The position numbers and the translations under genes were made by a program. From the NCBI GenBank assembly GCA_030141605.1, contig JAQGDQ010000091.1, positions 310,001-374,000 on the forward strand: a DNA stretch of 64,000 nt, read 5' to 3'. Position 1 is the first letter of the stretch, and each line of letters opens with the position of its first letter. This stretch comes from Tubiluchus corallicola. Taxonomy: Eukaryota; Priapulida; Priapulimorpha; Priapulimorphida; Tubiluchidae. The notes beneath the pieces were generated by a model that was given only the letters and a program-made list of their open reading frames with translations, ran no database searches and was not told the DNA's origin. Shown here piece after piece: positions 1 through 11,843 of this stretch.

Positions 1-3000
1 AATCTCCTAATAAAGAAATAACAAGTACACGATATTACAATTAAGATCAATTGTGTAATGTTATTTCCTGTGCAATTTAATCCTGTCGATCGGTGATAGT
101 TTAAATTATTAGCAAATTAAAAAATTGTCTTTAGATTTTTTCCGTTTTTCCGTTTTCTTTTTTCCTTTCCGCCTGAAGTTCAAGATAGCAAATTATGGCG
201 TGCTGAAATCATTGGAATATCTCGTTTTTCATTTTTTAATTGCAGAATTTTTATGAGTAGTACATTGAACTGAAAAAAAACATGTAAATATCTAATGGAG
301 CGATGAAGCGTGATTATGACATTATTAAAAAAACATTAAGCATTCCTACGGAGCTCCATGATCAACCTAGAATAATAAACTAAACTCATCGTAGATTCCC
401 TTTGTGCTTGCTATTATAGTAGTATACATCCAAATATTGGATTTCAAGTTAGCTTACTAAGTCACTAGTAGCAGAAAACAGTAGCACAGAGTCTATATAG
501 CGAAAAAATACGAGTTGCCATAAATTGCCTTGGTTTTTTATGTAGAAATTGTTTGGTGAAACATTTTTGTATATTTCGAAATAAGGCTGCCTATTATTTG
601 AGATTGTATTGTACCTCCCTTTATTGGCTTTATTTTGTCAGGATGTGAAATATAATACTAAAAACGGGCAGGCCGGATTTTGTAATATCCTACAGCTATG
701 CCTTCCTTCCTCGCAAATATACCTAGATGGATCGGCCGTCAGAAGCTTGTAATTGCAGAGTAAAATTGTTCCATTAATTATGCATTGTTTATTTAAGCTA
801 GCCATATACACGTACTCACAATCGACCGGTTATAGTAAACTGACCATTGGCCAAATAAAGACCGATTGGCTAAACACGAGATGTTATAGGAATGGGCTTC
901 ACTGGGATTTGGCTTCTGTGGAAGTTTCTGCCTGCCTAGCTATATGACGATGTCGCTTGATGAACTACTGTTCCTGCGGCTTGGGGCACTCATTGGTTCC
1001 TTATTTGATATAATATTTCTTTTTGGTCAGTTGCGATAAAAATATGACTTAACATTAAATTTGCATACTGCCTTATTACCTGCCTTGGGCATTGCGTTCC
1101 ATTTTCTGTGTATATTGAGTATAATGTATCGCCAAATATGTGGTCACTTGTCTATGAAATGCATGTCTGTTATGATGATTTCCACGATATGAATTGATAA
1201 TTCTGGCTGTTGTTTGGTAACTATTTCTTTTAGGTTTTACTAGCGTTAATTAGTTATTGCAAGAATTTAGTCTTTCGCTTACTAAATTGTAAAAGGTATA
1301 GCGAGCTTCTTAAGCGCTTTTCATACATGTCATATAATGTAATGTTTATTGAGACCGCAAGCTAATACAGAGGCTAATGCATTTTTTTTAATTAGTGACT
1401 GATGTACTATTCTTCGATTATATGTAATCTAATTTGAGTTATTTTTCGGGCTTTGGTAAAGCTAGCAATTACCTTTCTGAATCCTAATAAAGACTGCGGC
1501 AGTTATATTCGGTTTGAACTCAATCAACGTTTATGTCAACATTCAGGTAGTAACGGTTTGCCATAATTTCTCGAATTATAATTTCGAGTTTTAATGGGCT
1601 TATTCTCGTGTTGAATAACTGGAGTTATTGTGAAAACGAGTAAGTATTCTCCTGTCTGATGCACGTGCGTTCTCTGCAAAATTTTGAACATTTCAAGGCG
1701 AGTTATTACAGCACGATTACGTTGGGCTTCACTACGCTCTCAGGATTCAATGTCATCAATCAATCAGGCAAGCGGGCAGTAATAGGAAGCTAACAGCCGA
1801 TTGAGACGTGCCACAGACCCTAACTCAATTTGTTAACACCAGCTTAAGAGATTTGCCCATTCCATTACGAAAGCCGTTGCCGTAATGGCCGTTTTGGTAG
1901 TGCGTTCGGGTATGGCAGTTTAATTTAATTAAGGAGCTCGAGAAGAGGTTGTTTCTCGTTAAGTTCTTTGTAGTCTCGTTTACTGCGTTGCAAATTGTAG
2001 AGGTTGAAAGCGGGAATGCGAAAAGCAGTGCAGTCTCATGCAGTCTCTAAGGTAAGCCTATATGACACATGACAGTAAAATGATTTTGCCCTAATTGTTG
2101 GGCATATACATACATACATGTCATATAAGATACTTTAAGTGTTATCCTGGACAGTATGTCCTAACGAAATTATTAATTATTGTTAGTCAAACGTAGCTAG
2201 TGTAAAGGCGTGCCAGGAAATCATGGCTTTCCGCAATACAGAGAAACAAAAGGAACAGGTGAAAACTGGCAAAACTATGAGAAGGAACATCTATTTTTTT
2301 CCAACACTTATCTTAATATCTAGTTCTGCCCTTAATTTCTTTGCGGTTCTGGGGGTTATAAACGGACTGGAATATGACTTACGTTGGTTTGGTGTCACAT
2401 ATATAATATATATAATTTAAATGTACAAAATTGGCTTGCGTAATAAGGTGACCACTCAACATTGTATGAGTAAACCTTTAGTATTTTGGCGCTGGTTGTT
2501 AAAATGTTTTTGAAGAGCTATTCCTTTTGTTATTCTGTGTGCTTGTTTGTAGGTTCGTAACAGCAATCGTGACTTCTTTTTTACAGTCTTTTGACCCGCG
2601 CGATTTGTATACTGCGCCCCATAATACTGAACTATTGAACCCTAAATGTGCCGGAATTTCATTTAGCAAGTGACTTCAGAAAGAGGATAATGTCACTGCG
2701 AAAATATTTACACTGTATTTCCATCATGCATTATTGCTGCTTCTGTATGGCTTCATTTGGGAAATCAACGTTTTTTCTATTCATATTATACTGGTGTATT
2801 TGAATAATGATCGATTATGGTACATTAGCTATTTACTTCAGCAGGAAGTGCAGTTGAAATGGTTTCCATTTAGACCATGGTTTAGTCAATTTTGGTATAG
2901 AGGATTATGTCGAGCACTCAGTCATATTAAAATTTTCGTAATGTTCTTAACTTTACATTTGTTAAATGGCTTTGGGGATAACAATGGGAGTATGCTTCTT

Positions 3001-4055
3001 CAAGAATATTGTATCTATAGAGCAGTATTCTTAACCAGTGGACCACGCATAGGCAATTGTCTAGCACTTGACTAGCACTATTAAAGCAGTCTGATGAAAA
3101 AATCTTTGTTGATTTGCGTTTTTTGTAAATTGGGAGAAGGTTCAAAGAGCGGAAAATGATATAGAAATTTTTTCTAATGAAGGCTTCATTATTTAGTAGA
3201 ATTCAACACGGATATTTGCCTAAAGCCAAGTGTGGCCGTAGACTGGGGTGTCTGCGACACTTTCTTCTGAAAGCTAAGTGGGTCGTGAAACAAAAAAGGT
3301 TGACCTGGTGTGTATCAAAGGATCACCAGTCAAAGGACTGCCTATCGTTGTACCGTCACGGACAAACACCACTGGTCAAATATTCACCTGAAAAGCCAAA
3401 GGTCCTTTGCCTGCCCGCCGTTTTGTCCTCTGTCTGCGCGTCGCATTCCCTATTCAGTGGTATTTGCCAAATGAATGCACATGCAGAAGTTTTTCTCTTG
3501 CATTTTAACACTTTATTCCCATCGGTGTCATTTTGCATGTCGTTAAAATCTGCATTTTCTTCATCTTGTACGAATACGCACATTATGGCAGGAGAATAGC
3601 TCTAAATCATTACTTGCCTCACTGCTTAACGATCCCTGTTTTAAGCTTTAGGATGTGTTGATGAACCTACTGTAATGTTTTTAGTTTTGGTCCAAGTACA
3701 GATATGAATTTTATGATAATGACACGGTTCCATAGACAATAATATGCTCGTAAGAATGTTTTGCAACTCGGTTTCGGGTACATAAACTTACTTAGTAGGA
3801 GGTAGAAATGGATGATTGTGTCGTGGGTCACCGTTATGTGGGTTCACATCGGCAAAAGTACGATATGCTGATCTTCCATTTTAAGTTTTATTCAGCTGTC
3901 ATTTTTGCAAATGTTTCTATAAGGTTGGGCTCTTTCTCGGATACAAATTTTGGTTGGTATAACATGTAGATCTAGATCTGTGAGTTAAGTTTTTTATCCG
4001 CATCCGGTTTTATGCTGAAGAAAATTGTATTCGTACGTGCTTCACTATGGGCTTT
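1..4055. other. AT-rich non-genic stretch
   Basis: I see no recognisable gene here. A somewhat GC-richer patch at about 1690-2050 has a hairpin (8-bp arms 1862-1869 and 1881-1888) and ends in a good splice-donor-like CTCTAAG/GTAAGC at about 2050. An ATG in good context at 2223 opens a 12-codon frame that reaches a GTGAAA donor-like site. An open frame of 140 codons at 3177-3599 matches no family I know and overlaps an open frame on the other strand, so I do not call it a gene. The stretch may be intergenic or an upstream intron of the NCKAP5-like gene. Confidence 0.6.
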
Positions 4056-4334
4056 TTTATTATTATTATTTAATTTTCACATCAGTACAACATTACAGAA
4101 CAATGTACAAAAAATAAAGTAACCAAAATAATTAGCATCAAATCAGAAAAAAAAACGTAGGTCGTACATACTGCACTGCAGAACTCTGAAGAAGCTGAGA
4201 GCTTGTAAAAGCTTTCTGGAAATGTGAATAAACGTTGAGGAAAAATTGTGTGAAGAATTTAGATCGATGGGGGGTGGGGTGTATTGCGAAAAAAACTATA
4301 TTCTTAACTGATATTAAATGATAAAGATATAGAG

Positions 4335-4540
4335 AAAGATAGACATAAACTACAATTAATGTTTGCAAATTTGACAATTGAAAAAGATATACGTTATGTA
4401 CATATAATATATATATTTACAAAATAAACAAACCATAAGACATAGACAAAGATAGACAAATTACAATTAATGTTTGTAAATTTTTCAGTTGACAAAGATA
4501 TTCGTTATGTACATATAATTATATTAACAAAATAAGCAAA
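4335..4540. repeat. Degenerate tandem duplication in LINE 3' UTR
   Basis: Two diverged copies (about 4335-4430 and 4448-4540, period about 113 bp) share the order AAAGATAGACA, ACAATTAATGTTTG, AAAGATAT and CGTTATGTACATATAAT. They lie inside the 3' UTR of the LINE relic, so the duplication probably belonged to the element. Confidence 0.75.
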
Positions 4541-4564
4541 AAAACACATAAAAAGCACAGGTAG

Positions 4565-4762
4565 TCAATAATTGCTGAATAAATGATTTTTCATTACTTT
4601 CTTAAACTTATAAATTGAGTGAACTTGTTTTACAGCTACGGGGAGGGAATTCCAGATTTTAGGTGTAGTCATGCTTATAAAGTTTTTCATGGCATTGGTT
4701 CTACATGGCGGAATAATGTATTCGTTAAATCTGGTGTTATGGACTTTGGGGTTTAAACTCAC
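4565..4762 (-). pseudogene. LINE reverse transcriptase C-terminal fragment
   Basis: An intact 65-codon stretch forms the extreme C-terminus of the decayed LINE ORF2. It shows the conserved H-N-T-R, R-T-N and P-K-I-W-N-S-L-P positions, then a basic FKKVMKNHLFSNY end. The apparent initiator methionine is internal to the original polyprotein, so this is not an independent gene. It lies about 500 bp from the 3' tail of the element, which is its 3' UTR. Confidence 0.8.
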
Positions 4763-5410
4763 TGGATTTGCAAAAAAATTAGGGAGCAGTTTGTTATGGG
4801 TTTTATATATTTAAATACAAACATCGTAAGACACGAGATCGTCAACGACAGTGTATCCGACAGTCTTTAGTACTAACAGGATGGCGGTCTGGTAAACAAT
4901 AATGGATTCTTAGGAATTTTCTTTGTAGTGTACTGAGTTGTTTTAAGTTGGTTACGTATGTTTTACCTCAGAGAACATTACAGTCGCTAAGATAAGGTGA
5001 AATCAGCGTGTTGTACAAGGTTAAAAAGCTAGACTTGGTGAGACTACGTCGTAAATATGAGATTATTGCATCATTTTTTGCAACCTTATTACTGATGTTA
5101 CATTTTCGTGTAGTACTACGTCCAGGAATTTAGGTTGATGTATTCGTTCTATTGGACAGTCGTCTATTTTTAAGTTAAGCGTTGGCACAGTTTTGTTGTT
5201 AGAGTGAAAGATAATGTGCACTTTGTTGTATCAGGGTTTGATGATAACTTATTAGCTTTGAACCAGTCCGACTTTTCGATTCAATCACTGGAAGTGACTA
5301 AGTTTAATGTTGGCATTACCAGCAACTGCAGTAAGATATTCACTGATGTTTTTGAATCATATAATTCTCAGTTGATGATTGTTTATTTTATGTTGAATTT
5401 GTGTTAGATT

Positions 5411-8400
5411 TTAGCCTTGAATGCGAATTTCCTTTAATCCGCTTATTTGTCCGACAGATGTTTTTGATTGACAATTTTATCTATAGCATGTTCTGGCTAT
5501 TTAAACATTAGGTAAGCTTCAGTTTGCGAAATTTTCGCTCCTTTAAGTCACGAAGGCGAATATTAAATCGATAATGTCTTCTGCGTTTCATGGTGAATTT
5601 TAATATCCTTCAGAACTTTACTATAACTGTGATCCAACAGCAGCAAAGGTGGCAAACTTATAGCCCTGCATGTGCAGTTTATCCTTGTAATAAGTGTTGA
5701 AAGTCTATTATGAGCAAGCTAGAAATCAATACACTCTATGATTAATCGTTTGTTAAGATTTTATGATTAATTAAAATAATTGTAATCATAAACTACTAAA
5801 AATGAGCAGTTTCCGTTGTTTATTGTCTAGTCAAAAATATGCGTCAAATCCGGTCTGAGATAATTTATGGTTAGCAATTACCATTTTTGTGTGGCTTATA
5901 TAATTTTTATCCTGGTACTACAGCACCGTTACTGTTGTTGTTACCGCTGCAGCTGTTGTTGTTGTCAACTAAAGTTGAAGTAATTTTAGAATTTCGCACC
6001 ACCTGTTAATTTGGTTTATTCGAAACTGGCGTGAGTTTTGTAAAAATGCAGTCATGCGTGTACGTTAATGGTGTCTGTGGTTCTTGAGCATTGTATTGTG
6101 TACGGTATATCAGCTTTATCGGAAAGGGCCGTAATATAATACATGTAAAAGCCTACTTATATTAGTAGAACTTTCATTTAACACAATTCACTATTGGTTG
6201 CAGAATTACTAAGATATGCCTGACTTGTTTTGTTGAGTTCATTTAATTAATTATTTTGAGCTTTTGACGAATTACCGGCCTTTTCTTTGCGGCGTCATTG
6301 CGAAACGTACAGCTATACTTACTTCACTGTACGTAATATATGGGCACATAGTGAAAAAAGCAAAAAAAGCAGGGGTTCGATCTTATCAACGTCTAAAAGA
6401 AATGCAGACAGAACAGGATTGATTTTGCCAGATCTTGTCAGAATTGCTTTTTCACAAGTGAACGCAGTTAATCTTCTGATGGAACCTGATGAATGCTGCG
6501 ATAGTGCTGCCCCTCGTCTTCTATTCATATAAAACGGATTGACGTATTTAAAGCGAAATTAATAAGCATCAATTTGCTTAATTGAGGCACTGATGAGCCT
6601 GCCTGGGGATTATACTAATCTACTCATCTTTGAGACGTCAAGACGTGTACGTGTCTTTATAAAACTGCGTACATTACTTTTCCCATCATTTGAATTCCCG
6701 CTACTCCGAGCGACTGGCAGCATAGTCTGGCTTGAATGTATGTAGACATTTTTCCTTAATAATATAAGTAATCCACGCATGTGAAAAATTATTTTTTTTC
6801 AAGAAAGCATCCTGTTAAAGTCATGTTTAAGAAATTGCTGTATTGTATTATATTGGAGTTTCTTTTCAAGTTCTGAAAAAAGTCATTGTATTAATGCGTA
6901 TATTAATTTTCCAGGTATTTCCTTACATTTATATTTGTGTGTCTGCATTTATTTATATAATACGGATTTTCTCTCCAACTACTGAACAGTTTTTTACAAA
7001 TTAGTGTCACATTCCATAAATGCACAGTATAATCAATAAACTAAAAAAAGCTTGGAAAGTGGGACATCTCTAAATAAAGAATAGTATATAAAGCCCACTT
7101 ATTCCAGTTTCTTGTAATAGCATCCTGCCTTCCACCATGCAGGATTTCCTGGATAATTTGAATTGCTTGTAGATTCGTGCGTAACGGGGCTTTCCTTTGT
7201 GTAATGTTAGATGCTTCATCTCTCCAGCACGCAAAAGAAGCCATTTTCTGCTTACCTGGTTCTCATAATGACATGGATGGCTCGTACCTTTCTTTGTCGG
7301 CATCTCCTGCACCTTGTAATTCTGCAGCGGAAGTCGGGAGAGCGTGATAATCAGCATGAATGAATGGATTCGTGGTAACTGAGCTGTTATCTTTTCCATT
7401 TCCTGAAGTGTATCTACCTCGGTTTAGCTTACCACGCCAAGCTCTATTTTGACTAACTAGTGCAATGACTTTGTGGCCATAAAGGTGGTGACCTATGTCA
7501 CCTTGATCAACAATTGGCGACTCAATATTCTGATGGTCTACATTTGCATTGATTTAACTTTAATGTATGTTACTGTAAAATGAAGTAAATTAATTTGTCA
7601 AAAATGTTTTATTTTGTATAAGGAGCTTAGCATATTTTTTATGGTAGAGCAACAAAAAACAGTAAGATTGAATTGAAAAACGAAATTTGGTACCCCTGGC
7701 TTTTTCACAAAAATTTCCCAAACTAGAAATTCGATTGGCTCTTATATATCTGTGTCATCTTTGTATTGAAACTTGGCTGTATTTACTTCTGTATTGGAAC
7801 TGCACTGACGGTACCCACTGTAATCCATCTCAAATGATAGCTCAGATGACCTTTCATGTAATAATGTCAGTGATGTTTCAATATTATCATTTTCGTGTTG
7901 TGAGTACTTGTGTACGCTTCATGCTTTTAGTGAAAATTAATTTGTAGAAGACATAAAGAGAATCTAGACGAGCTGCATATTCTAGATGACAGAAACTGCC
8001 TGCTTCTCACGTTCAGTCGTTCACAACTATTATTAACATGTCATCAACATGTATCTAGTTCTTTTGTCTGGCTCGCGAGCAGTTTCTATTGTAGCAGTAC
8101 GCCTAGTTTCAACAAAAACTAATTTCAACTAAAAAAAGAGGGAACCCATCACTCATGTGAGTCATCTAAGTACATTGCTAATCATATTTGGAAATCGTTG
8201 TGGTGTAAAATTTGTCAAACACGCCGAGTGAGAGAGTATCTGTGCTCTCCTGTCCTCCGGGGGTTGCCCAATCGAAATTTTATTGGCGTTTTTGCATGCG
8301 GAATTCATTGATTAGCAGGAGGAGGACAATGGAATAAAATTAGGAGGGACATTATGTACAGCTGCGCGTGTTCTGCGCTCCGCCAATGTGTATCACGGTG

Positions 8401-9540
8401 AACAAACGGGGGGAAAATTATACAGCTTGTGAAGCCAGTATATAAATGGAGATGTTATTGGTGAATTGGCAAGTAAGTCAACGCATGATGGCCGTTGGAT
8501 TGCCTATTTGAGTGCCGTGTTTTTGGTTAACGAGCCATTGTGCTCATTATAGACTGCATATTAGAAGCAGAGATCCAAATACATTGCGGAATGTGTAAGT
8601 TTAAATGGCCAATACGAGCATATTGTATATGCCTTCTTCTTTTTATACATATGTAAAAGTTTGATTTTGTTATTGACAAATTAGGGTAATACGCAACTAC
8701 CGTTCACTTTGTGCTGAGGTAGTTTCTTTGCTGTTGCTGTACAGCACCATCTATTGATCACTGTGATATTTATTTAGGAAAAAAAACAAAATTTCTGCTA
8801 CTCTTTATAAGTTTGGAAACTTATTTTTCAGAGTAAAAACCAACATTTAGATTTTAGAACAATTAGTTTAAAAGTTACTCATTCGCTGTTTGTGGTAAAT
8901 TCCTTAATTAAGCTTTTACAATTTGAATATCTATAGCAATTTGAATTTACAAGCTGCACTAACTTGGGGTAACGGGGATAACTATAGCAGTGGTAACTGG
9001 AGTTTTACAACTTGTTTAAAAATTACTCATTTCACTCTTTGTAAGGTCTATCTTAATTAGCCTCTGGAAAACTATATAGAGTAATTTGTGGCAACTGTAA
9101 CTGCTGTATCCGTGTGCTTAAGTATGATTATGATTTACTCATTTTTCCACTTTAGCAGGTAGGCAGAAAATGCACATGTAATAGTTTCCTTCCGTCCCCT
9201 GATAATGAAGACATGGAAAACATCAAGTACGCTGACTGTAAGAAAATGGATGAAAACTAGCACACTTTTTGTTATTGTGCCTTCTGACTGCAGAAAAACG
9301 GAAGGAAGCTGTTATGTTGATCAGCGCTGAGGAGATTGTCTAAAAGACATGCGCACTTAATCTTGTAAGGTGGCAGAATCGCGTGACCTAGAAACGAACT
9401 CAAGTAATTATTCTGACGTGGAGTGAAATAATGATAAATTTTAGTTTTGCGTTGAGTGGAAATTTGATGATTTTGAGAGAAAAATTAATGATAATTGTTT
9501 AATTATTTTAGTTAACTATTTTCGATGCTCAATTTTTACT
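5411..9540. other. AT-rich non-genic stretch with a GC-richer island
   Basis: No recognisable gene. At 7041-7555 the minus strand is open in all three frames over overlapping spans and contains donor-like GTAAGC sites (see findings). At 8220-8480 there are two CCAAT boxes (8268-8272, 8383-8387), a TATATAAA (8439-8446) and a GTAAGT donor-like site (8473), a promoter-like arrangement that I cannot confirm. The rest is AT-rich, with no domain-like open frames. Confidence 0.5.
8865..9061. repeat. Pair of degenerate 49-bp direct repeats
   Basis: Copies at 8865-8913 and 9013-9061 share GTTTAAAA, TTACTCATT, CTTAATTA and other blocks, with roughly three quarters of positions identical by eye. The spacing of 148 bp suggests an old tandem duplication. 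Confidence 0.55.
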
Positions 9541-9544
9541 GAAT

Positions 9545-9677
9545 TGTTGTCATCATTATTGTTATCGTGCTTCATCATTGTCATCTATATTACTATCATC
9601 ACTTTCATCGTCTTCATCATTATCGTCGTCGTCGTCGTCGTCGTCGTCGTCATCATCATCATCATCATCCATCATCT
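9545..9677 (+). repeat. (TCG/TCA)n trinucleotide tract
   Basis: A compound trinucleotide microsatellite: interrupted TCA/TCG units, then an uninterrupted (TCG)n at about 9623-9650, then (TCA)n to about 9670. The serine-rich and valine/isoleucine-rich open frames here are products of the repeat, not genes. Confidence 0.95.
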
Positions 9678-10402
9678 CCTTCTTTATAAATCACTATTCG
9701 GCACTATTATCGCCAGCATTATCCGTAGCATTTGCTTTGACTCCTGCCGTCATCACCATCATTGTCGTTATCGTCACTATCCTAATCCACCGGTTACGTT
9801 CCTGCATCCTCTACGTACAGTAGTGAATAATGCATATTCACTGTAGCTGCTGTGCGCAAGAATCCATCTTTGCCTGCTAAATATATAAATAGCATCTAAC
9901 CAATGCAAATTATTGAATTCAGCTTTGCAAACATTAATAATTCTGCAGCTTGGCATAAGAATGAATGCGAGGGGCTCACGTACGACATGCAATAACCATT
10001 GATACATTTAGTGCATTCACGAGGCGGCTATTGTTGCCACTCGGTGGATACAGGGGGTAATGAACTAATGGTGTTTGATTTTCCACTCACTTTTGTCAGG
10101 TGCGTCTATTTCCAATTAGTTTATTGGTCAAGACTGAACAAGCCTGATAAATAACACAACAGCTAATCTTTCTGGTTCTTTTCAGTGCGCATTTATGATA
10201 TTGTCAGTGTAAAAGTATGATCAAGCAGAGATGAAAATCACGGTTTAGTGAGTTTACTCATATATATCGATAATTTGTAGTTTTATGTAAATGTACTCTG
10301 ATGGAGTACCAATTGTGGACAAACTCCACCCTACTGATTCCAAAATGATAATATCCATTGACAATATGCGATTTACAATTATTCACGCATGCTAATTACA
10401 GA

Positions 10403-10442
10403 CTAGAAAATATTTGACTGTTTCAGCGTGAATATTTTCTAG
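10403..10442. repeat. 12-bp perfect inverted repeat (hairpin)
   Basis: CTAGAAAATATT at 10403-10414 is followed after 16 bases by its exact reverse complement at 10431-10442. Function unknown. Confidence 0.8.
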
Positions 10443-10870
10443 CTTATGCTATGCAATAAATAAATTAAAAAAGTTAAATAAAAGTGTAAAGTTAGGCTGA
10501 TTAAAGTGAGCAAGCGCTAAAGCACAAGAAAACCCTCAACTTACATAAAACTTGAAAAATTCGTCTTGAAATTTTATACCATATAGGCATATACTTACTG
10601 CCTTTTTGCATATTAGACTTGCGTCAGCAAGAACGCTGTATAAAACATGTAAATTTAAACATGACGATAAGTCATTTGAAACAAGTTTAGTTAACATTCT
10701 GTTCTGAAAAAATAATCAGGGCATTCGTAGCGCATCCATCACTAACTAAGTAAAAATTTAAAATTACTGTATCTTATCAATACGATTAAAAATACGTTTT
10801 TGGTTAGTGAGTGGTGCACCATGGAGGGTGAGCCTGCGACATTTTACCAATTGGTGAGAGCATTTTAAGT

Positions 10871-10929
10871 AATTAGTAATTTTCTTTTCTAGTTACAACA
10901 AATAATTAGTAATTTTCTTTTCTAGTTAC
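10871..10929. repeat. 26-bp exact tandem duplication
   Basis: A 26-bp unit starting AATTAGTAATTTTC occurs at 10871-10896 and identically at 10904-10929 (period 33, 7-bp spacer). Identity implies a recent local duplication. Confidence 0.9.
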
Positions 10930-11799
10930 CTAAGTCTTTCAAGCAGGTAAGCGAAATGCTAAGTAACATACTTTTGCATGGAAAGTTTTTTGGGACATAA
11001 TTGAACGTTTCCTTTTCTTCCCCTGATTTGCGTTTGCGTAAGTGACGTCACGTAATGGCGCCGTCGGAAGTTTAAAATGAAAAGTCATAAATTATACCTG
11101 ACAACTAGATAGTTTTTTATGGTCGTTTTTTATGCATTTAAACCATTTAAACATGTTACTCTTTGGGATAAGTGCAGTTTCTTGTCTGAAAAAGAAAGGT
11201 TTTGTCAAAAAATATGAGTTTTCGCTATTGATAATGTTTTTCGGCAAAAAGAAAAGTTGTTCCCAAAATGTGTACAAAACTGGCTTCCCTGTCTTCGCAG
11301 GGTAAATTTCTGGCAATACCCCTGTTGGTATTCTGCGGTTGATTTTAACGTGAGCGACTAGCGTTCGTTAGGTAGCCATATGGCTTTATATGGCTCGCTG
11401 ATTAATTTTATTAGGAACAGCTCACAACCAAATTATGTAGCTTTACATGTAATTCCGCAGTGAGGCTATTCAAATGTCAGGTTGTCCAGGCACTTTCCTA
11501 CAACAGACTGAATTGCTCAGTTCAGTATTAGATAAGTATAGAGGATGTTTTCATGCAATTTTCAGATTTTGTTACAGTTAGCCATAATAATTGCGTACGT
11601 TTTATAGATTATTATTAAGTTCATTATTTTTCCGAGAATCCTCCTTATTCCTTTTTAATGAGCAGTTTTGAGGTATTTGGGGGAATAAAGTGTTTGTGAT
11701 TACTTGGACAGGCTGAAAAAATGTCCAATTAACGGTTCTTCAATATTCCCCTGATTAGGAATTTGTTGACATTTCTCAACGAATCCATGGTTAACAAGG

Positions 11800-11843
11800 C
11801 TAATCTTTCTTTCCTTGCTAAACTAATCTTTCTTTCCTTGCTA
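11800..11843. repeat. 21-bp exact tandem duplication
   Basis: A pyrimidine-rich 21-bp unit beginning CTAATCTTTCTTTCC occurs at 11800-11820 and 11823-11843 (period 23). Confidence 0.9.

Larger units (their letters stand above)
4056..5410 (-). mobile_element. Non-LTR retrotransposon (LINE) 3' half, decayed
   Basis: On the minus strand the decayed frame carries the tail of a non-LTR reverse transcriptase. First comes a thumb-like WFKANKLSSN block (about 5230-5320). A degraded KFLDVVL stretch (about 5100-5150) follows. The C-terminal block has HNTRFNEYIIPPCRTN and PKIWNSLPVAVK (4565-4762). This order is characteristic of CR1/Jockey-type elements. The 3' terminus is an A-rich AAATAATAATAATAAA-type tail at about 4058-4075, as expected for target-primed reverse transcription. 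Stops and frameshifts interrupt everything upstream of 4762, and the N-terminal RT and endonuclease are not visible, so the copy is 5'-truncated and dead. The exact clade is uncertain. Confidence 0.82.

Noticed and set aside
3177-3599. 140-codon plus-strand open frame
   Set aside because: No recognisable domain, overlaps an open frame on the other strand, no clear splice or promoter context. Best explained by local GC-richer composition.
5204-5407. 67-codon plus-strand frame
   Set aside because: Antisense shadow of the decayed LINE reverse transcriptase.
9544-9846. Val/Ile-rich and Ser-rich open frames
   Set aside because: Artefacts of the (TCG/TCA)n tract.
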